From: Dryococelus australis
Lineage: Eukaryota; Arthropoda; Insecta; Phasmatodea; Phasmatidae
Direction: 5' to 3'
NCBI GenBank assembly: GCA_029891345.1
Contig: CM056993.1
Location: forward strand, 275,642,900 to 275,706,899
DNA length: 64,000 nucleotides
A model generated the notes under the pieces. The model was not told the origin of the DNA. It did no database searches and worked only from the letters and a program-made list of their open reading frames with translations. Numbering within the stretch: the first letter of the stretch is position 1; the number at the start of each line of letters is the position of its first letter. This document shows positions 59,101 through 64,000 of this stretch, one piece after another. The translations under genes were made by a program, and so were the position numbers.

Positions 59101-60136
59101 AAGGTCAGTGTGAGTAACAAAGCGCCTAGATGTAAATAAAATACTTAAAAATTACATAAGTTAAATCGAAATAATAAATAAAAAAATCTGAAAAAAGTCT
59201 GGGGTAGCAAAATAATATTATGTGTAAGTTAAAATATATTTATATACTTAAATTTTTAACTTTAAAAAAAAAAGAAAAACTTATTGCTGGCCTCTGTAAG
59301 CTTGGTGTTCATCGGTAGAGCAGATGGTATGCATTAGTTACAGTGGGTGGAACATTGAATGTTAAGGTGCCTGCTTGCGAGTATATACAAGCAGCCGGGT
59401 TCGTTTTATGGAGCTGTTAAACAGTGACAGTCACAAAACCTTGTCGAGAAATATATATGGTGAAGGGTTCTGGTTAGATGCTTGCTAGCATAGACTGTCT
59501 TGAGCTGTTTAAAAGCATACTGTGTTCTCTACATGAAAAGTGAGAAATGTGGGTGTAAAGACACTAGCGCCTACATGAATGGTGTGTAAAAAATTAAGAT
59601 TTCTGTTTTTATGAGTCTGAAGTATATAAATATATTTATGATATAAATAAAAAAAATCTTTAATTTCTCACTGGTGTTGTATCCTACCTACTTCCCCTTA
59701 TGTATAGCGTATATGATGGTGATTGGTTTATTCACATATAAATACATACATGCACGTGCATGTCGCAGCTGGCCCGTACTTGGCTCTGGGGTCTTTTACA
59801 CTAGTCGCCTGCTGCACTCGCATTTCACAGCTGGCACACTTGCCCTGGCGGACCTTGTCGACATATGCTTGGTTACAAGGCAAGCCGACTTAATATTCGT
59901 ACAAAAAAAATAAAGTAAAATATTAAAAATAATATAAGTTTTCAGAAAATAAAGCTCTGAAAATCGAATGTGTTTTACACAGCCCTGCCTTTAATGTACT
60001 TTACAATATTTTTATATGCTTTCTCGTGTATGGAAAATAACATCTTTAAATTGGTAAATAAATATACACGCTGGTGATTCGCGCACTCTAGCAGGAGATG
60101 ACGGAACTTTGTAGATGGTGGAGTGGAGCAAAATAG
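59101..60136. other. Intergenic, no gene recognised
   Basis: AT-rich with several poly-A runs; nothing recognised. Confidence 0.4.
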
Positions 60137-60720
60137 ACTAATCGAACAAGTGTGAGTCATTGGCCAAACGAATGTGAGAGAAAAGAGGGAAGGTGAGAAA
60201 GTGAAAGAGAATACGGAATGAAAGAGAGAGAATGAAAAAACATAAAATGGGAGGACTCCAAGAAAACCTATGGAATGATAGAGAGACAAGAGAGAAAGAA
60301 GTGAATGTAATGATAGGGAGACAAGAGAGAAAGCAATAGATGAAATAATAGAGAAACAAGAGAGAAAGAGACAATGCAACTAATCTAACAAGTGTGATTA
60401 ATTGTTTGAACGAATATGAGAGACAAGAGGGAAAGGAAAGCGAGAAAATGAATGTGAGAGACAAGAGGGAAAGAGAGAGAACGAAAAATGAGAGGACTAT
60501 GAGGAAACCTGTGAATTATAGAGACAAGAAAGAAAGCGATGGAATGAGAGAAACACGAGAGAAGGAGAGAAATAGAAAGGAAAGAGAAAGAGATGGAATA
60601 AGAGAGAAAGAGATGGTATGAGAGAAAGAAAAATGAAAGAGAGAAAGATAAAGGAGAGAGGAAGAGATGGAATGAGAGATACAAGAGAGAAAGAGACCAC
60701 ACGGAATGATAGAGCATGAA
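60137..60720. repeat. Purine-rich (GA) degenerate repeat with an imperfect 242-bp duplication
   Basis: The plus strand is mostly A/G with gagaga, gagaaagag and acaagagagaaag words. A larger unit starting actaatcgaacaagtgtgag (60137) repeats as actaatctaacaagtgtgat (60379); both continue through gaacgaat/aacgaat-type, gaggact and gaaaacct/gaaacct landmarks. Long ORFs on either strand arise from the composition. Confidence 0.8.
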
Positions 60721-63700
60721 AAACGAGACAGAATGATGGTATGACATCATGATCGTATGTGCTTTGAAAAGACGAGTCCGGAGATATAATATATAACACT
60801 TAATACTTACGTCTGAAAATTCTTTAATTATAAAAATATATTTCAAATTCTAAAAAATTATTTTTAGCTTTATATTTATATATTTCTCATATACCTCATT
60901 GTTTTGGTCTAAAAGGAATAACGAGACACACAAATCCCCTGAACTGGCCCATTTTCGCTGAAATGGGGCTCACTAGAGGTTCGGTGCTTTTTTTTTAAAA
61001 GGAAAACGGGACATTTTTAAGGGAAAAGGGAAATTTTAAGGCATTTTTGGGCTAAAACGTACGATTCTGGGAGAAAAACAAGCAATTTTGGGAGAAAAAA
61101 CGGGAGATTTCCAAGGTGGCTCCTTGTGCCCCAGATCCATTCCCCTATCCGCTTTAAACCGTTTCCCCATACGCCTGCTACTTCTGTGTTATTAAACAGT
61201 TACCACAGTTTTTAAGTGGCACGATTAATGAGTTTGAAATAGCCCTCTTGTGAGTGGTAAGTTTTAGAGAGTATTCTTACGCGGGTATTTTGAAAGGCAT
61301 GTTAGCCATCATGGTTCACGACGTTAGGCAGCCAGATAGGATGAATTATGCCCTAGTTGATATAATTAGATTGCTATAAGTAATTAGTCGAGTTCGCCCC
61401 TCAATTACAGGCCTTATGCAATAACGAAGACGAATGGCAAGTTGAAGGAGGAGGCCTGTACATTTACCTCCCACGCAATAATTAAATTAGGATAGCTAGA
61501 ACTCCCACGGCTATGTTTAAGATACATATATACTGAATTATAACACCGTAAGCCCGAGCGCTTACTATAGGGGAGCTGTTCGCCTAGTGGAAGCTGCGAA
61601 TCTGGAGTGATACGTCGCAATGCTGTATCAACGAAAACGTTTGAGACCTTCGAAATTTCCGTCGTTGTAATTCTACTTTCAGATAAGACACTGCTAAATT
61701 AATTTGCGGAGCAAAGATGTTAACACAAAATTTTGGAACAATTTCTTTCCGCCTTGTTGAATTTTTTGTGAACACGTTATTTCCTCAAATTTCTATCTAC
61801 GGACAATTTTAGATAGAGTTCCTCGCCTAGTAGAGCTAGTAGAATACAGTATTAAAAATAATTCAATTTCAAGTTATATTAAAGATTTTTCCCGTTTTGA
61901 GCAAAGGAAAAGATAAATTCAGTACCATTACGAGGGACGCTGATATAACAAAGGCCATGCAATTTTTCACACACTTTTCAATACTTATTCAGAGCCATGC
62001 TAAATTGAAATTACTTTTTAATGTTTGTTTGGACAAATATATTTCCTCTCCTTTGTAAATAATGAGAAATAAAAACACTTAAATTCACAGATGTTTACGT
62101 CATTGCTGGGTACCCTCATTTATGCACTGAGTAGAGTATTTTTGATCGTGTTCTTATTTGAAAAGTGTATGTCTTTTGCTTTATGTATTTCTTTTACCAG
62201 TCTGCAGTGATACGGAGTATACGAAATTGCGTATGTTATTTCCAGTTGGTAAGTTTAAGGAGAGTTTGTCTGCTCATATACAGTCTGAACGTACCGGGAA
62301 AACTCGCACGTCAGACTGCCCAAAGTGTCACAATAATAATTACAGTAGTCATTTCTCATACGGTAGTAGTAGGGGCGGGTCGCTCCTAACCCCGAAATGA
62401 TGCCGCTTTTTTGATTGACCTAATTAATTAGATATCAAATTGATATCAAAGGGTTAGTTAAATTGATCGAAAGGGTGAATAAAGGGTTAATCAAATTAAA
62501 AGGGTTGAATTGAATGAAATTATTTAATATATTGAAAGGGTTAAATGTATTGAAAGAATTTTAAAAAAATTGCTGCATGAGTGGCATAAGTGTCAAATTT
62601 ATTTGTTTCTTTTTTTCCTTTTTTGTGTTGGGGGACAGCTGTGGTAGATCTTGTCAGCACAATTACTGGCAACGATTAAATAGACGACGACTGTTTCCGA
62701 ATGCAATTAAATGTTAGAGAATTTCAGAGTGTTCTGCGTACGAGAAATTACACACATAGAATAAAAAATTTCAAACAATCACAACTACATGAATAATAAG
62801 TTGAAGAACGTGACTCTCGACTATGAAATTAAATGTAAATAGTTGAATTAGTCTACCCCGACCTGTATGCTAGAAATATAATTTACACTAGAGAAGTATA
62901 ACGAACACAACTATGTTAATATGACAATTACGTGAGTATGGTATTAACAATCTAGAACAAAATGTCCCTATAGATTATACAAACACAATAACATGATATA
63001 TGACACTACTTGATGCCTCTCGCACATACCTTACGTGTCCATCTGCCTGTGAGAATGGTGAGGAGGAACTTTAGAAACATAATCCACACATAGAAAGAAA
63101 TTAATTGATTAACATGGGTAATAAAATTGCACATCTGGCTGCGAGCTCAGTGAAGCACTGTTTGATTATAGACAGGCGAAAAACTCAGAAATTTTAAACA
63201 AAATGAATGTTTCCAAAAAAAAAAAAAACTTAATGAAATGGCACCAGGCACTCCCCGAAAACACATCCGTCCACATCGGAGGCTGGTGAAGGAATGAGTG
63301 GATCATATGACATGCTCCTGCTTATGAGCTGTTATGTGGATCGCAGCTGAATTTAAATTTCCGACTGGCATACCTATTTCCTTACCAAGCCACTATTAAC
63401 GACTTGATCCGCCTTACAAGTATGTGAATGTATAAAAGTTAATTAGTTGAAAATAACTATCATACTACAAATTGTTGTCTGCCAAGTCTGTGAAATTCGT
63501 GGCACTAGTGTAATAAATAAATGTATTTTTTGAAATAGTTGAATAATTTTTTTGTTATATTTTCAATTTTTTGTTATATTTTCAATTAGGTTTCTGATTT
63601 TTTGTGTAAAGTATTACTGTGTTTTTTCACCACCAGACATCATTACGTTGATTCTGCAGTAGTTGTAATCTTCATGCTGTGAAGGAAAAATATTTTTATT

Positions 63701-64000
63701 TTAAAAGTTGGTAGAATGTTCCCAGTTGTAGGGCAGCAGAGAAGCATTGTGGTGTAACACCAAGGGCTCTTTCTACCTGCCCCCTGAAAAGGTTTTTGTG
63801 TGCATAATTTTTGGTTTTGCTAAATTCCCTAGTGTTCTTGGCCAACAGGCCAGCAACATTTTCTCGAGATATCCAAATCTATTCCTTCCTTCCATTTCAA
63901 AAATTCATTCCGACATGTTTGTTTCCCTCCATAATTTTTGCAAGTTCTACTCAGCTCTTCAGACTATGTTCGTTTTATTACATTTTAACTTAAATGTTAA
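60721..64000. other. AT-rich intergenic to window end
   Basis: A G-rich low-complexity patch at 60990-61110 (gggaaaagggaaattttaag) and a degenerate aaagggttaa(a/t) repeat at about 62430-62560. Otherwise short ORFs only. No gene recognised. Confidence 0.45.

Noticed and set aside
59975..60846. Several ORFs of over 100 codons on the minus strand near the purine tract
   Set aside because: Composition-driven (Ser/Leu/Phe-rich from GA repeats); no start context, domain or conservation signal.
62355..62390. Possible Helitron 3' end (ggggcgggtcgct)
   Set aside because: It lacks the terminal CTAG before T and no matching 5' end was found; resemblance is limited to the GC-rich subterminal string.

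Overview
The window looks like one scaffold segment of a large, repeat-rich insect nuclear genome. It is AT-rich, has almost no host exons, and carries Tc1, Helitron, non-LTR, Polinton and MITE-type transposons. It also carries at least seven copies of a tRNA-headed SINE of about 255 bp. From memory, that SINE is abundant in stick insects (Phasmatodea, for example Dryococelus), so a phasmid is my best guess; this is inference and was not searched.

The main object is an 11.46-kb Polinton/Maverick (adintovirus-type) element at 25153-36614. It has terminal inverted repeats starting AGTAGTATAG and 6-bp target duplications (cacatg/cgcatg, one mismatch). It carries the family's expected genes as a decayed set. 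In order these are: an unrecognised plus-strand gene; penton-like minor capsid (-); packaging ATPase (+); a minus-strand block of six genes (an unknown ORF, a tail-fibre-motif ORF, adenain-type cysteine protease, a hydrophobic core-like protein, a phospholipase-A2-like gene and PX); a small Cys-rich ORF (+); integrase-chromodomain (+); major capsid (+); and protein-primed DNA polymerase B (-). Most genes have frameshifts or stops. Catalytic residues are changed in polymerase motifs A and C and in the integrase, so this is a dead copy. All three convergent gene junctions carry a 30-nt perfect hairpin, two of them with the same arm sequence. This is the most unusual structural signal in the window.

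Left of the Polinton (1-25152) lie: a non-LTR retrotransposon 3' end (1-1060); a 394-bp fold-back element; a probable first coding exon of an otoferlin-like ferlin on the minus strand (9686-9770) in a CpG-rich patch; a degenerate satellite of about 100-bp units (9860-12270) that starts in the presumed 5' UTR/promoter of that exon and holds two nested MITEs; a short Helitron; a TTAA-flanked MITE-like element; a 178-bp near-perfect palindrome; a deleted Tc1 copy with both ends; SINEs; and MITEs.

Right of the Polinton (36615-64000) lie: more SINEs and MITEs; a 3 x 71-bp tandem repeat; microsatellites; a degenerate array of about 270-bp period (46425-47800) bracketed by two diverged direct repeats; a Helitron with a Pif1-type helicase remnant (53946-55530) followed three bases later by a second Helitron (55534-56049); a second Tc1 transposase relic; and a purine-rich repeat (60137-60720). 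Apart from the ferlin exon I found no convincing host gene, no tRNA or rRNA gene and no CRISPR array.
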